Source: Bdellovibrionota bacterium (GTDB lineage Bacteria; Bdellovibrionota; Bdellovibrionia; Bdellovibrionales; Bdellovibrionaceae). Taken from it: a DNA stretch of 64,000 nucleotides. The stretch covers positions 62,001 through 126,000 of the forward strand of contig CAUJGP010000015.1 of NCBI GenBank assembly GCA_963170155.1, read 5' to 3'. Below the pieces are notes generated by a model. The model ran no database searches, was not told where the DNA came from, and worked only from the letters and a program-made list of their open reading frames with translations. Below, one piece after another: positions 17,305 to 26,740 of this stretch (the first letter of the stretch is position 1; each line of letters starts with the position of its first letter). A program made the position numbers and the translations under genes.

Positions 17305-18762
17305 TTACGTCACACTCTTAAAAAATTTATTATACAATTGTTTTATATGAGGGCTTTTTAAATAATAAATTCCGACACAAACAATTAAAGCAATTCCAAT
17401 GATAATTTTTACAAAGGGTCCGACTGAATCCATATAAAGGCTTAAGCCACTTAAAATTAAAAAAATCATTGCAACAAATATTTTCCATAAAATGGATTTT
17501 GTTAAAAATGTTTTTTTTGAAAGAAAATAAAAATCTATTAATAGGGCATCGAGTATCATGCGTCCAGACCAAGCCATAGAAGCTCCCAGCAACCCATAAT
17601 GAGTACTCAGAAGCCATAATGCTAAAAAATATAGAGGCACTTCAATCATAGATAAAACACCTGCAATCACAACTCCATCTGTAGCTTGCAAATAACTGTA
17701 AGAGACCCACCCCAAACAATTCCAAAAAATCCCTATGCATAAAATTTTTAAAAATACAGTGGCGTTCAACGCCATATCTACATCAATCCAAAACTCAAGA
17801 ATTTCAAATGAAAAAAAAGACAGCAAAATTAAAGGAGCAAAACAAGCCAAAACCATAAGATCAAGTGATTCCTGAAAAGCTCTTTTTTTCTGAGCTAAAT
17901 CGTTTGAAAAATAAGTGAATGTTGGAAAGCTGACCCTTGTAATAGCTTGAGGAACGATCCATGCTTTACTCACTAAATCCACGGGTGTTGTATAATAAGC
18001 TAAGTTTTTGACAGGTAGCAATGTTATAAGAACCAAGCGATCCACATAAATCATAAGAGGAGAAGCCAAAGAGCCCAATCCAAGCCATCCTCCTTCTGCA
18101 AGAAGAGATTTATCCCAATAGAGTCCCCACTTCAAAAAACGTTTCTTGTGCAAAACAAAAAAACAAGACAGTAATATTAGAAATCTAAAAATTAAAAGTG
18201 CTAAAAGAATCTGTTTTAAATTGGGTAACGTCAGAGCCACGAGCGTTGGCACGACAAAACTCGCTAAACCGTTTGTCACTTGAATCGTATTCGCAATTTT
18301 AAATTGATGAAGTCCTTCAAAAACTCCTTTAATGGCTGAAAGCAGCATTAAAATAGGTATGGATAAAGCAATAACCCCCACAGAATTTCGGGCCTCATCC
18401 ATTAATAAAGGACTCACTTGATAGGATGATGAAAGTAAACTTGCTCCCCAATGATTGACTGCAAATGCCATCAATACACCCAAAAAACCTATGACTAAGA
18501 GACCAAAACAAAGCTCTTTTGCTAGTAATTCATAATTTTTTTCTGAAGATCTTTGAGCTGCTCGCTTTGCTAAACTGCGAGCGAGTCCTAAATCAAAAAT
18601 TCCAAAATAACCAATCACAGCCCAAACAATGCTTAAAAAAGAAAATCGTTCTAATCCGAGTAAATGAATGAGAGGAGGAACCGTTATAATTCCAATAAAA
18701 ATAGGAACTAAACTTACCAGCAAAGAAAAAAATGAGTTTTTTTTGAGCGCAACTTCAGACAT
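17305..18762 (-). CDS. wzx: Wzx-type lipid-linked oligosaccharide flippase
   Basis: A 485-residue inner-membrane protein of the MOP/polysaccharide-transporter superfamily, with about 12-14 hydrophobic helices. Typical points are the N-terminal YFGIFDLGLARS, the mid-protein DRLVLITLLPVKNLAYYTTPVDLVSK region, and a C-terminal pair of helices. It should flip undecaprenyl-diphosphate-linked units to the periplasm. I start at the ATG ending at 18762, with AGGT seven bases upstream; the in-frame ATG 21 bases earlier lacks a site. Its presence together with an ABC exporter in one locus implies two export routes. No obvious Wzy is annotated, though several membrane genes could serve. Confidence 0.85.
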   Translation of the reverse strand: MSEVALKKNSFFSLLVSLVPIFIGIITVPPLIHLLGLERFSFLSIVWAVIGYFGIFDLGLARSLAKRAAQRSSEKNYELLAKELCFGLLVIGFLGVLMAFAVNHWGASLLSSSYQVSPLLMDEARNSVGVIALSIPILMLLSAIKGVFEGLHQFKIANTIQVTNGLASFVVPTLVALTLPNLKQILLALLIFRFLILLSCFFVLHKKRFLKWGLYWDKSLLAEGGWLGLGSLASPLMIYVDRLVLITLLPVKNLAYYTTPVDLVSKAWIVPQAITRVSFPTFTYFSNDLAQKKRAFQESLDLMVLACFAPLILLSFFSFEILEFWIDVDMALNATVFLKILCIGIFWNCLGWVSYSYLQATDGVVIAGVLSMIEVPLYFLALWLLSTHYGLLGASMAWSGRMILDALLIDFYFLSKKTFLTKSILWKIFVAMIFLILSGLSLYMDSVGPFVKIIIGIALIVCVGIYYLKSPHIKQLYNKFFKSVT

Positions 18763-18884
18763 CAATCTACCTGATACATACAAATCAACAATATCTTAAT
18801 CCATCGGTATTGCGAAATGAGAAAAAGAATTTTGTGACACCGATTCATTCAAGAATGGCATTCATAAAGTGCTGGTACTTCAAA

Positions 18885-19610
18885 TCAAACACCTTTAATG
18901 ACATCTTCTATAACCTTAACGCGTTCCTCTATTCTTTTCTCAAATGACTCTTGACGGTTAAAAAGATTGATTAAAGCATCCATAACAATCTTATTACGAT
19001 CATTTTGCTCCTCAACTATGACCAAAAGTCGATCCATTTTGACTTCCATCTCTGCAAATTTTTTCTCTATTTGTGAAAAACGCATATCTATTTCAGCAAA
19101 CTTAGCATCCATTTTCCGCTCTAGAGACTCTAATCGCTCCTCAATTCTATCAAAACGCAAATCATGAGCCTTTAATTTTGCATCTTGCTCTTTAAAGCGT
19201 TTCTCGATCTTTGCGTCTTGCTCCTTAAAGCGCTTCTCGATCTTTGCATCTTGCTCTTTAAAGCGCTTCTCGATTTTCTCATCTTGCTCTTTAAAGCGCT
19301 TCTCGATCTTCGCATCTTGCTCTTTAAAGCGCGTCTCGATTTTCTCATCTTGTTTTTTAAAACGCTGATCCATTTTAGCGTCTTGCTCTTTTAAGCGTTT
19401 CTCGATCTTTGCATCTTGCTCTTTAAAACGCTGATCCATGGCTTTGCCATTGGCTTTTAAAAGCATTTCTACTGAAACAATGCGGGAGGTTATTTCTTGT
19501 CTAAAAGCATCAAAGTGCCCCTTCGTCACTGGAACTTCGGAGGCCAAAGGAACATCATCGGCAGACTGAATCACATTGAGCTTCTTTTTTTTGCTTATTT
19601 TTTTAGCCAT
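18885..19610 (-). CDS. Hendecad-repeat coiled-coil protein
   Basis: A 241-residue, highly charged protein with no signal peptide or membrane segment. Residues 1-57 include a Lys-rich start (KKISKKKKL). Residues 58-145 are eight tandem 11-residue units of the type IEKRFKEQDAK. Residues 146-200 continue as a coiled coil without exact repeats, and the C-terminus is helical. Eleven-residue periodicity predicts a right-handed coiled-coil rod. No enzymatic motif is present. It sits between the flippase and a GT4 gene on the same strand. A scaffold or chain-length ruler role is possible but speculative, and it may simply be a structural or regulatory protein inserted in the locus. Confidence 0.7.
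   Translation of the reverse strand: MAKKISKKKKLNVIQSADDVPLASEVPVTKGHFDAFRQEITSRIVSVEMLLKANGKAMDQRFKEQDAKIEKRLKEQDAKMDQRFKKQDEKIETRFKEQDAKIEKRFKEQDEKIEKRFKEQDAKIEKRFKEQDAKIEKRFKEQDAKLKAHDLRFDRIEERLESLERKMDAKFAEIDMRFSQIEKKFAEMEVKMDRLLVIVEEQNDRNKIVMDALINLFNRQESFEKRIEERVKVIEDVIKGV
19176..19439. repeat. Eight tandem 33-bp units
   Basis: Eight adjacent 33-bp units encode the 11-residue repeats of the coiled-coil protein. On the plus strand they read as variants of TTTAAAGCGCTTCTCGATCT followed by TTGCATCTTGCTC-like sequence. Central units are nearly identical and outer ones diverge (GATCCAT in place of CTCGATC). Because the unit is a multiple of three, gain or loss of copies keeps the frame. Confidence 0.9.
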
Positions 19611-19653
19611 TACTCATCGCTCCAAGGGCATGAACTCGCAGTATATCGTCCTA

Positions 19654-20940
19654 TTAAAAAGACTTCAATGAATCTTTCAAAATCTTACCCATAAAGCTAC
19701 GAACAGATTCATCCCAGGAAAGCCATTTGACAGGCTCTGGCTGTGGAGCCTGTCGTGTTTTTTCTAAAGCATGAACAAGATTGACGGGTGAATTCAAACT
19801 AAAATAAGTGGGATAGCCTCCTCCTACCTCTCTAAAAATAGGAATATCACTACAAACAACCTTTATTTGACTCTCCATGGCTTCAACCAAAGGAAGCCCA
19901 AAGCCTTCAGCAAAAGATGAAAATACGAGGCCTGCACTCTGTTGATAAGCAAAGTGCAACTCCTCATCAGTCACGTCCCATTTAAAAAAAAGCTTCTTTC
20001 CATATTCATGGTGCTTTAAAATTCTTTCAATAAGCTCATCGCACTTCCAGCCAATGCGACCAACGATAAATAAACAATCTGTTTTTCCCTTGGCCCATAA
20101 TAAATCAAAAGCATCAAGAGCAAAAATATGATTTTTACGAGGTTCGATGGTGCCTACCATCAACCATATATAACGGTCTTTAAAAATAGAAACCCACTCT
20201 TCAGAAGGTTTTAATTCTATTTTTTTAGGAGAAAAATCAGAGCCTAATAAAAAATAATCAAACTTCTTCCCGTTTATCTGATTTTCTTGACAATACTGGA
20301 CAAGCTGAGTTTTCACATCATGTGAAATGCAAATAAACCGGTTAGTTGCTTTCAATACCCACGGTAAAGCCTTTAAAAATAAATTGCGATTGACCTCTTC
20401 AACACAGTCTGGATACCGAATAGGCACTAAATCAAACATGACCGTAATGGTCTCTTTAGGATTAATTTTTTCAAGACTCTTGCTCAAATCAAACTGCCAA
20501 AAGGCATCCAAAAGTACAATACGATCCTCCGAGTTTAAAATAGCCTTACGCATTCCCTCATTATGTACTGTTTTAATCATCCTTAAAAACTTGATGCACC
20601 AAAAAATCTTTTTTAATACCCACTCTATAGAACTGAGTATCAGTTCTATAGAAGGTAATAGCAGCTCAGGCCATGGAAGCTTTTGAAGTATAAAACGTTT
20701 CATTTTATCAAAAGCCGCTCGAATACGAACCCCCACGGATGCAGTAATAGGTTTAGCATCTAAAACGACATCTGCAGAGACCTCATAAAAAGTTCCCATG
20801 ACACCAACCACAGGAACAATGCGAACTTGAAACTCTTTCTCCATCATTTGCTGACGCTTGATCACATTGCGAACAACGCGCTGAATGCCTGTATTCAAAC
20901 CACTGAACAAAGTCGCTGTGCAGTCAAAATAGACTGTCAT
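19654..20940 (-). CDS. Family 4 glycosyltransferase
   Basis: A 428-residue GT-B glycosyltransferase. The N-terminus, YFDCTATLFSGLNTGIQR, matches the GLNTGIQRV motif of a GT4 branch from surface-polysaccharide loci. The C-terminal domain has MVGTIEPRKNH, FVGRIGWK, SSFAEGFGLPLVEAM with the E-x7-E donor-binding signature, and VCSDIPIFREVGG. I prefer the ATG ending at 20940. An in-frame ATG ending at 20955 has a close AGGGGAG and cannot be excluded. It is divergent from the next glycosyltransferase across about 150 bp, which must carry both promoters. Donor and acceptor are unknown. Confidence 0.88.
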   Translation of the reverse strand: MTVYFDCTATLFSGLNTGIQRVVRNVIKRQQMMEKEFQVRIVPVVGVMGTFYEVSADVVLDAKPITASVGVRIRAAFDKMKRFILQKLPWPELLLPSIELILSSIEWVLKKIFWCIKFLRMIKTVHNEGMRKAILNSEDRIVLLDAFWQFDLSKSLEKINPKETITVMFDLVPIRYPDCVEEVNRNLFLKALPWVLKATNRFICISHDVKTQLVQYCQENQINGKKFDYFLLGSDFSPKKIELKPSEEWVSIFKDRYIWLMVGTIEPRKNHIFALDAFDLLWAKGKTDCLFIVGRIGWKCDELIERILKHHEYGKKLFFKWDVTDEELHFAYQQSAGLVFSSFAEGFGLPLVEAMESQIKVVCSDIPIFREVGGGYPTYFSLNSPVNLVHALEKTRQAPQPEPVKWLSWDESVRSFMGKILKDSLKSF

Positions 20941-21089
20941 TAATTGAAACCTCATAACTCCCCTGCTCCTCCATAGAATAGTCGATCATTGCTGTCTTTC
21001 CCTGCGAGGCTATGGTAATTTTACTTTAATATGACTTCACTTTATTTATAATGATTTTATGCAAGTTAACAAGAAGGAGTTTTGTGTGT

Positions 21090-22202
21090 ATGTCAAAAAA
21101 TAAAAACCTCAAGGGCCTTTTTATTTGTACAATTTCTCCCCTCCAAACAAACATTAAGTCTGGCGGTGTGAATCTCACACGCTCAAACTATAACGCCCTA
21201 TCAGAGCTAAGCCATATAGATCTTTTGAATACTCTGAGAGGCCCCGCCTCAAAATTAAGTAAAATCATCAGGTTTTGCTTTGCTCTTTGCGGAGATTTGG
21301 CTGGTAATACTTTTTGGTTTAGGCTCAAATTAAAACGTCAACTTCATACAAATCATTATGATTTTATTTTTATTGATCACTCTCAGCTAGGCAACTTGGC
21401 TCCCTTAATTCGTAAAAAGGCGCCATCCTCTCTCGTTATTGGGGCTTTTCAAAATATTGAAAGTGAATATATCCAAGCTGCTATGAATTTGCCCATATTT
21501 TTTATTTCAATACTTAAAAAAGCCGCATTTCAAAATGAAAAAATCCTTGTTCAATCAGCCCATCACTTGCTCTGCTTATCAGAAGAAGATTCACACCAAC
21601 TCTTTCAACTTTATGGAAAAAAAGCCGATCTGATTATTCCTATTACAACAAAATCCACCGATGATAGCATCATCAATGATATTTCAGCAAATACGATCAC
21701 ACAGCCGCCTCCCTCTCCCTTTCTCCTCTTTTGTGGTTCTTATTTTAAACCTAATATTGAAGCCCTTCAATGGTTTACAAATCAAGTCTTAGATTACATT
21801 CCCTACCCCCTCGTAGTGATTGGATATCAAATGGAAAATTTAAAAAAACAACTCACTCACCCTAAATTAATGATCCATGGAACAGTCACAGATACGGCTG
21901 CCTATTATCATGCTGCTCTTGCTGTGATTAACCCCGTCACACTGGGTGCTGGAATGAACTCCAAGTCCATTGAAGCAATAGAATATGGCAAAATACTTTT
22001 TACGACTTCTTTTGCTATTCGAGGATTTCCTCAACCTCTCCCCGAAGGGATTACCACTTGTAACACCCCTAATGAGTTTGTCCAAAAAATAAAGGAAACT
22101 CCTCTTTCACAACAGCCTTTACACAGTTTAATAAAATATCATAAAACTAATTTTAGTTTAGAAAAAAGAATGACACTCCTATCTTTAATCATTAAGCCTT
22201 AA
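21090..22202 (+). CDS. GT4-like glycosyltransferase
   Basis: A 370-residue probable GT-B glycosyltransferase. The N-terminal half has GGVNLTRSNYNALSEL and FIFIDHSQLG. The C-terminal half has LLFCGSYFKPNIEALQWF, VVIGYQ, IHGTVTDTAAYYHAALAVINP and GAGMNSKSIEAIEYGK. That order is typical of the Glyco_trans_1_4 group. The ATG at 21090 has AAGGAG ten bases upstream; an in-frame GTG at 21084 is possible. Its TAA stop is immediately followed by the stop of the convergent acyltransferase, both inside the palindrome TTAATTAA (22199-22206), leaving no room for a terminator between them. Confidence 0.8.
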   Translation: MSKNKNLKGLFICTISPLQTNIKSGGVNLTRSNYNALSELSHIDLLNTLRGPASKLSKIIRFCFALCGDLAGNTFWFRLKLKRQLHTNHYDFIFIDHSQLGNLAPLIRKKAPSSLVIGAFQNIESEYIQAAMNLPIFFISILKKAAFQNEKILVQSAHHLLCLSEEDSHQLFQLYGKKADLIIPITTKSTDDSIINDISANTITQPPPSPFLLFCGSYFKPNIEALQWFTNQVLDYIPYPLVVIGYQMENLKKQLTHPKLMIHGTVTDTAAYYHAALAVINPVTLGAGMNSKSIEAIEYGKILFTTSFAIRGFPQPLPEGITTCNTPNEFVQKIKETPLSQQPLHSLIKYHKTNFSLEKRMTLLSLIIKP

Positions 22203-24161
22203 TTAAAGTTTAAGATTACTATCATTATCCATTAATAAACCATTACGAATTAAGAACTTTAAAAATGAAGTTGATAAAAAACGACTCCCATAGGTATTCA
22301 AATGATCTTTATCTCTATATAAAAAATTTTTTTCAAAAATTGGAGAACAATTTAAAGATGTTTGAGGACATAAGATATCAAATGTATTAAATATATATGA
22401 ATTTTTCCGACCAGCTAATGCCGATTCAAGACTTTGCATAACGCTATAAATAGATGGTAAAAGCTTTTCACGACTTATTTCACAGGGTTTGAACCCCAAT
22501 ACAAAGAATTGACAATTATAAATATCATTAAAATCAAAAATAGGTGGAGGGCCCATAACTATTAATTTTAATCCTTTATCTTCCAAATTCAATGCTAAAT
22601 CTCCAAGCTTACTGTACCAATGACGATCATTGATCGGGGCATAAGTAAGCCTATCTATCAAGAGTCGAGACACTAAGATTATATCACCTTGTTGAGCATG
22701 ACTCATTGCTTTTTCATAAATTAATTCCCTTAACCCTCCGTTCCCGTCACTCACAGGAAATACAACTCCAGGAGTTTCTATTAAATGAATCCCTAAACCT
22801 ATTTTTTCATGAATTGAATATAAAAGGCCTTGCAGATGACCAGCATGACTATCTCCCATGACCCAAATAGTCTGACCTTTTTTATGTATGGGAGCCATAG
22901 TACACTTATCAAACTTTTCAGAATTATAACCTTTCTTGTCTGCATCAACAACACAGGTTGGATTGTATGGAAGACCTGAATACAATAATGGAAATTGATC
23001 GGGGTATTTCATGATTTCTTCTATAGGCTTTCTCAATAAGACTTCGTGCTTTAAATTAAAAAAAGAAAGACTAAGACCGACCAAAACGCTGCTTAAAAAT
23101 CCAAACCCAATAGTTTTACTGCTAGAAGATGACCAATTTTTAAGTCTGAATGGCTTTTCTATAAAAAAATACGAAAGAATAGCCAGTAAAAATATTAGGA
23201 ATAAATAAAATGGATACAAGACAAAGTGCTTACCAATATACCATTTACTAAGAGATAAGACACTCCAATGCCATAAATACAAAGAATATGAAATCTGACC
23301 TATAAATTGAAGTAACGGAGTTACTAGAACCTTATAACTAATTGTTTCAGGGGATGAAGATATCATTAAAAGAGCGGTACATAAAACAACCGAGACTGTT
23401 GAAATAATTGGATGAGAAGGCACAAATAAAATAATGAGTATGCCAAGTAAATAAAGCATGGATTCATTATTTTTATTTATATACTTTCTTTCACAAAATT
23501 GAAGGGTTAAAAAAGATAAACAACCAATGCCTAATTCCCAAAGCCTAAATGGCATCAAATAAAAGGTTGCCAAAGGACTGCTTGTTCGAAAAAAAGTAAA
23601 TCCAACAAGAGAGAGGACAGTCAAAAAACATAAAAGTATGCATAATTTAAATGAACCCGTATTAGATTTTAAATACCCAGAGCCCCAGACCATTATCGGA
23701 AATAGTAAATAAAACTGCTCTTCTACACTAAGAGACCAAGTCTGAGTAAAAACATTTGCAGCCGAGGACTGGGCAAAATAATCACTATCCTTTAAAAAAA
23801 GAAAAACATTGGATAATCCAAAGAGAGAAAAAATTCCAGTGCGTATGGATGTCAATGGGTTGGGGTTGAGATAGCAAATCAATAATCCTGTTACGAGGAC
23901 ACAAAAAAGGAGTGTGGGAAGAAGCCTTTTGACACGTTTTTCAAAGAAACTCCCACAGAACCCCCAAAAAGTAGCCTCTCTGGAAAATCGAGCGAGTGAT
24001 GATGTTATAACAAATCCAGAGATAACAAAAAATATGTCCACACCTAGAAATCCACTTTGAACCAAAGAATGATCTAAATGATTTAAAATGACTGCCATAA
24101 CAGCAATCGCTCTTAATCCATCAATTTCGTTGCGATATAATTTAGATAATGAATGGCCCAC
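22203..24161 (-). CDS. Membrane acyltransferase 3 with C-terminal SGNH domain (OafA/YrhL-like)
   Basis: A 652-residue protein predicted to O-acylate surface glycans. Residues 1-370 form the ten-helix acyltransferase-3 domain, starting RNEIDGLRAIAVMAVILNH with the R and H expected at the active site, then GVDIFFVISGFVIT and WSLSVEEQFYLLFP. Residues 410-650 form a periplasmic SGNH-hydrolase-like domain: MGDSHAGHLQ (catalytic Ser) and DKDHLNTYGS (Asp-x-x-His). Both halves look intact. The fusion is the known OafA layout. Acetylation of the O-polysaccharide is the likely outcome. The 290-bp gap upstream (24162-24451) is AT-rich, contains the inverted repeat TTAACA/TGTTAA at 24202-24214, and has no gene that I can see. 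Confidence 0.88.
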   Translation of the reverse strand: MGHSLSKLYRNEIDGLRAIAVMAVILNHLDHSLVQSGFLGVDIFFVISGFVITSSLARFSREATFWGFCGSFFEKRVKRLLPTLLFCVLVTGLLICYLNPNPLTSIRTGIFSLFGLSNVFLFLKDSDYFAQSSAANVFTQTWSLSVEEQFYLLFPIMVWGSGYLKSNTGSFKLCILLCFLTVLSLVGFTFFRTSSPLATFYLMPFRLWELGIGCLSFLTLQFCERKYINKNNESMLYLLGILIILFVPSHPIISTVSVVLCTALLMISSSPETISYKVLVTPLLQFIGQISYSLYLWHWSVLSLSKWYIGKHFVLYPFYLFLIFLLAILSYFFIEKPFRLKNWSSSSSKTIGFGFLSSVLVGLSLSFFNLKHEVLLRKPIEEIMKYPDQFPLLYSGLPYNPTCVVDADKKGYNSEKFDKCTMAPIHKKGQTIWVMGDSHAGHLQGLLYSIHEKIGLGIHLIETPGVVFPVSDGNGGLRELIYEKAMSHAQQGDIILVSRLLIDRLTYAPINDRHWYSKLGDLALNLEDKGLKLIVMGPPPIFDFNDIYNCQFFVLGFKPCEISREKLLPSIYSVMQSLESALAGRKNSYIFNTFDILCPQTSLNCSPIFEKNFLYRDKDHLNTYGSRFLSTSFLKFLIRNGLLMDNDSNLKL

Positions 24162-24451
24162 ACTATTCCCTCTAATCTATTGATAATAACACGGCTCCAG
24201 TTTAACAATGTTAACTTGATACAATAGTTAATTGTTCAGATACATAACCCTTCAAGGTGGTATCAACACATCATGAAAGCAAGCACTAATACAACTTTCA
24301 ATATCTTGAAAAGATTATTAGAGACCCAACTCCCAATAACAGTACTTTTAAATTTATTAAGAATTCTCATTTTATGAGATCGATATTTCTTATATTCAAT
24401 CCAATAATTACATTTTTTAGAAAGATTAATAGAAAAGCCATGTACTTGAAA

Positions 24452-25807
24452 TTACATTTTTTCAATGTGTTGCGATGATACTTTCTGACATTCGCGTTGG
24501 AATTTGCGTTCTTTATATTTCAATCCAAAATAAAGAAATGGTTGTAAAATCATAAAAGCAAAAAAGACCTGAAGCCAGCGACCTTTGAGCTGAGGCTTAA
24601 CTTTTAATAATAAAAATGGCAAAATAACTAAAAGTGGAGATAAGCCTTTAAGATAATCGCGAAACAATCCAAAAACACCTGGCCCCATGGAAGCAATAAG
24701 AAGCACGCTGGGTATTAAAGCGATACTGAGAATGTTGAATCGACTTTGCCATAACGCAAAAAGGGAGTAACCAACGATAAAAATAAAAAAGAGAGTCATA
24801 ATAACTTCTACTAAATAAATGCTTCCTAAATTAAAAAAAGCAGCCTTAAAAGGAAAATCAATAAGCAAACCCCACAGACCCGAGGACGGCTGGACTCCTG
24901 TTTGACTCACTATATAGCCTCTCCAACCCACTGTTGCAATACACGGCAAAAAATAAAGCCAAGCCTGTCTCTTGAATTTTAAATGATCAAAAGGAAAATC
25001 AAATCCAAACTTAAAATATCTACTATAATTGTAACTTAAAAATCGTTCCATAAACCAAAAGCCAAAGAGCACGCCATAAACCACAGCATAAGTTTCTCTT
25101 GTTAGAACTGTAACAACGCCAAGCAAGGCACTCAGAGACCATTGATTTCTAGCCATCAGAAAAAGAGAACTAATAAAAAAGGTATCGGCAAAAGCATCAG
25201 GGAGCCCATGAAACACAACACTTTGGGTTCCCACACCAAAGCCCCAAAACCACAGATACATCTGAGATATCTGTGACATTCTAAAAAGTTGACTTAATAA
25301 AACTAAACCCACTAAAAATATACAATTATTGATGAACCAATAAAGAAAGGGACTCGGATTTTCTTGGCCAAAAAACAAAGAAACAGTTTTAGTAAATATG
25401 GCTAAACCCACCCTCTGGTAACGATAGCTAACATGATCTATCCCTTGGTTAAAATTCGGTTTTAACATGAACGGATCTCGACTCATAAGATAGTAAAACT
25501 GTCCATCCCAACCAACCCCACCAACTTTATCCTCCATAATCATCAATGGACCATGATAAGCTGATGTCACTTCAATCGGAGGGTTAAAATGATTTGATGG
25601 CCATAAAATCCAATAGAAATTTCCACAATACTGACCAAAAATAAGCCCCAACTGCACCACTAAGGAGAGTATCGTTATAATAATAAGGTGCTTATGATTT
25701 CTTATTGTTTCCATTGACGCTCTTCTCTTTTTTAGCCCCTTATGTAGGAAGCCTTTAGATTCAACTCTTTCTCTGATTTTTTCTCTTGATAAAATATAGT
25801 CTGTCAT
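24452..25807 (-). CDS. Multi-pass membrane protein, GT-C-like
   Basis: A 451-residue inner-membrane protein with about nine hydrophobic helices. The first large periplasmic loop contains GWDGQFYYLMSRDP and then YRYQRVGL. That D-G-Q-F-Y-Y ... Y-R-Y-Q-R pattern is shared by a family of GT-C-like proteins linked to cell-surface glycopolymer formation. No soluble enzymatic domain is seen. The ATG used lacks a clear Shine-Dalgarno; an in-frame ATG at residue 32 (ending 25714) has AAGAG upstream and would remove a basic, non-membrane extension. It is divergent from the methyltransferase gene. Confidence 0.6.
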   Translation of the reverse strand: MTDYILSREKIRERVESKGFLHKGLKKRRASMETIRNHKHLIIITILSLVVQLGLIFGQYCGNFYWILWPSNHFNPPIEVTSAYHGPLMIMEDKVGGVGWDGQFYYLMSRDPFMLKPNFNQGIDHVSYRYQRVGLAIFTKTVSLFFGQENPSPFLYWFINNCIFLVGLVLLSQLFRMSQISQMYLWFWGFGVGTQSVVFHGLPDAFADTFFISSLFLMARNQWSLSALLGVVTVLTRETYAVVYGVLFGFWFMERFLSYNYSRYFKFGFDFPFDHLKFKRQAWLYFLPCIATVGWRGYIVSQTGVQPSSGLWGLLIDFPFKAAFFNLGSIYLVEVIMTLFFIFIVGYSLFALWQSRFNILSIALIPSVLLIASMGPGVFGLFRDYLKGLSPLLVILPFLLLKVKPQLKGRWLQVFFAFMILQPFLYFGLKYKERKFQRECQKVSSQHIEKM

Positions 25808-25876
25808 TTTAAAAAAGCAAAGAAATATAAAATATTAAGCTCATTGACTATGAAATATCTTTTGGAAGAAGGTGAG

Positions 25877-26596
25877 ATGGATCTCCGTGAACTCTTTTCT
25901 GAAAACTATATGGAATTTAAATCTTGGGAGTTAAACCATCCAACAGAAGATGATTTAGAGCGTTTCTCTATCGAAACCCAATACCATTTAACACAGACAC
26001 CAAGCAAAATTTTTGAAGTTGGATTTGGCCAAGGCCACTTTCTTTTGTGGGCTAAAGAAAAGGGACATGAGGTTCATGGAACGGAAGTTATTCCTGAATT
26101 GGCTAATACAATTAGAAAACAAGCTATTCCCCATGTCCTTAACCGCAAAATTCAAGATCTCACTCCAGAAATAACAGGAACTGACTTTGACCTTATTATG
26201 GCATTTGATGTATTAGAACATCTTTATCTCCAAGAAATATTAAATTTTTTGCTACTTTCCTACAAAATCTTAAAGCCTGGAGGCCAAATTATTGTTCGAG
26301 TGCCTAATGGCCAAAGCCCTTTTAGCAGATTTTATCAAAATGGCGATGCAACCCATGTCACGGAGCTCTCTGGAGCAAAACTCAAACAACTTGCCAATAA
26401 AATTGGCTTCCAAATAACAATGATTCGCAACTCAGCACGTCCACTTGGTAAAAATACTAAACAAAAATTTTTGCGTAAAATAACGTACCTGTTAAGAGAT
26501 ATTATTGGTTACAGCATTGCTAGAATCTTCTGGGGAGACACGACTACGCCCATGGATCCCAATATTACTATTGTGTTAAAAAAGCCTTCAGAGTGA
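25877..26596 (+). CDS. SAM-dependent methyltransferase (class I)
   Basis: A 239-residue class I methyltransferase. Motif I FEVGFGQGHFLLWAKEKG binds SAM. GTEVIPE is the ribose-binding acidic strand end, MAFDVLEHL is motif II, and LKPGGQIIVRVPNG is the post-motif strand. Such Methyltransf_23 proteins methylate sugars or polyprenyl-linked glycans in O-antigen loci. I start at the ATG at 25877, which has GAAGAAGG four bases upstream; ATGs at 25844 and 25850 have no site. It stands 144 bp before the perosamine synthase on the same strand. The acceptor is unknown. Confidence 0.82.
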   Translation: MDLRELFSENYMEFKSWELNHPTEDDLERFSIETQYHLTQTPSKIFEVGFGQGHFLLWAKEKGHEVHGTEVIPELANTIRKQAIPHVLNRKIQDLTPEITGTDFDLIMAFDVLEHLYLQEILNFLLLSYKILKPGGQIIVRVPNGQSPFSRFYQNGDATHVTELSGAKLKQLANKIGFQITMIRNSARPLGKNTKQKFLRKITYLLRDIIGYSIARIFWGDTTTPMDPNITIVLKKPSE

Positions 26597-26740
26597 CTCT
26601 CAATCAGATCTATTAGCTCTGGTTAAATGCAAGCTTGATCTAACCTCTATCCTGAAGTAATTTGAAAAACAAATATATATCAGTTAATGGTGAAGCTTAA
26701 GCTCACGGCAAGCAACGTGACAAAATCTAGGAGCCAATTT

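Noticed and set aside
19176-19439. Regularly spaced 33-bp repeats that might look like a CRISPR array
   Set aside because: The units are contiguous with no unique spacers and encode an in-frame 11-residue protein repeat.
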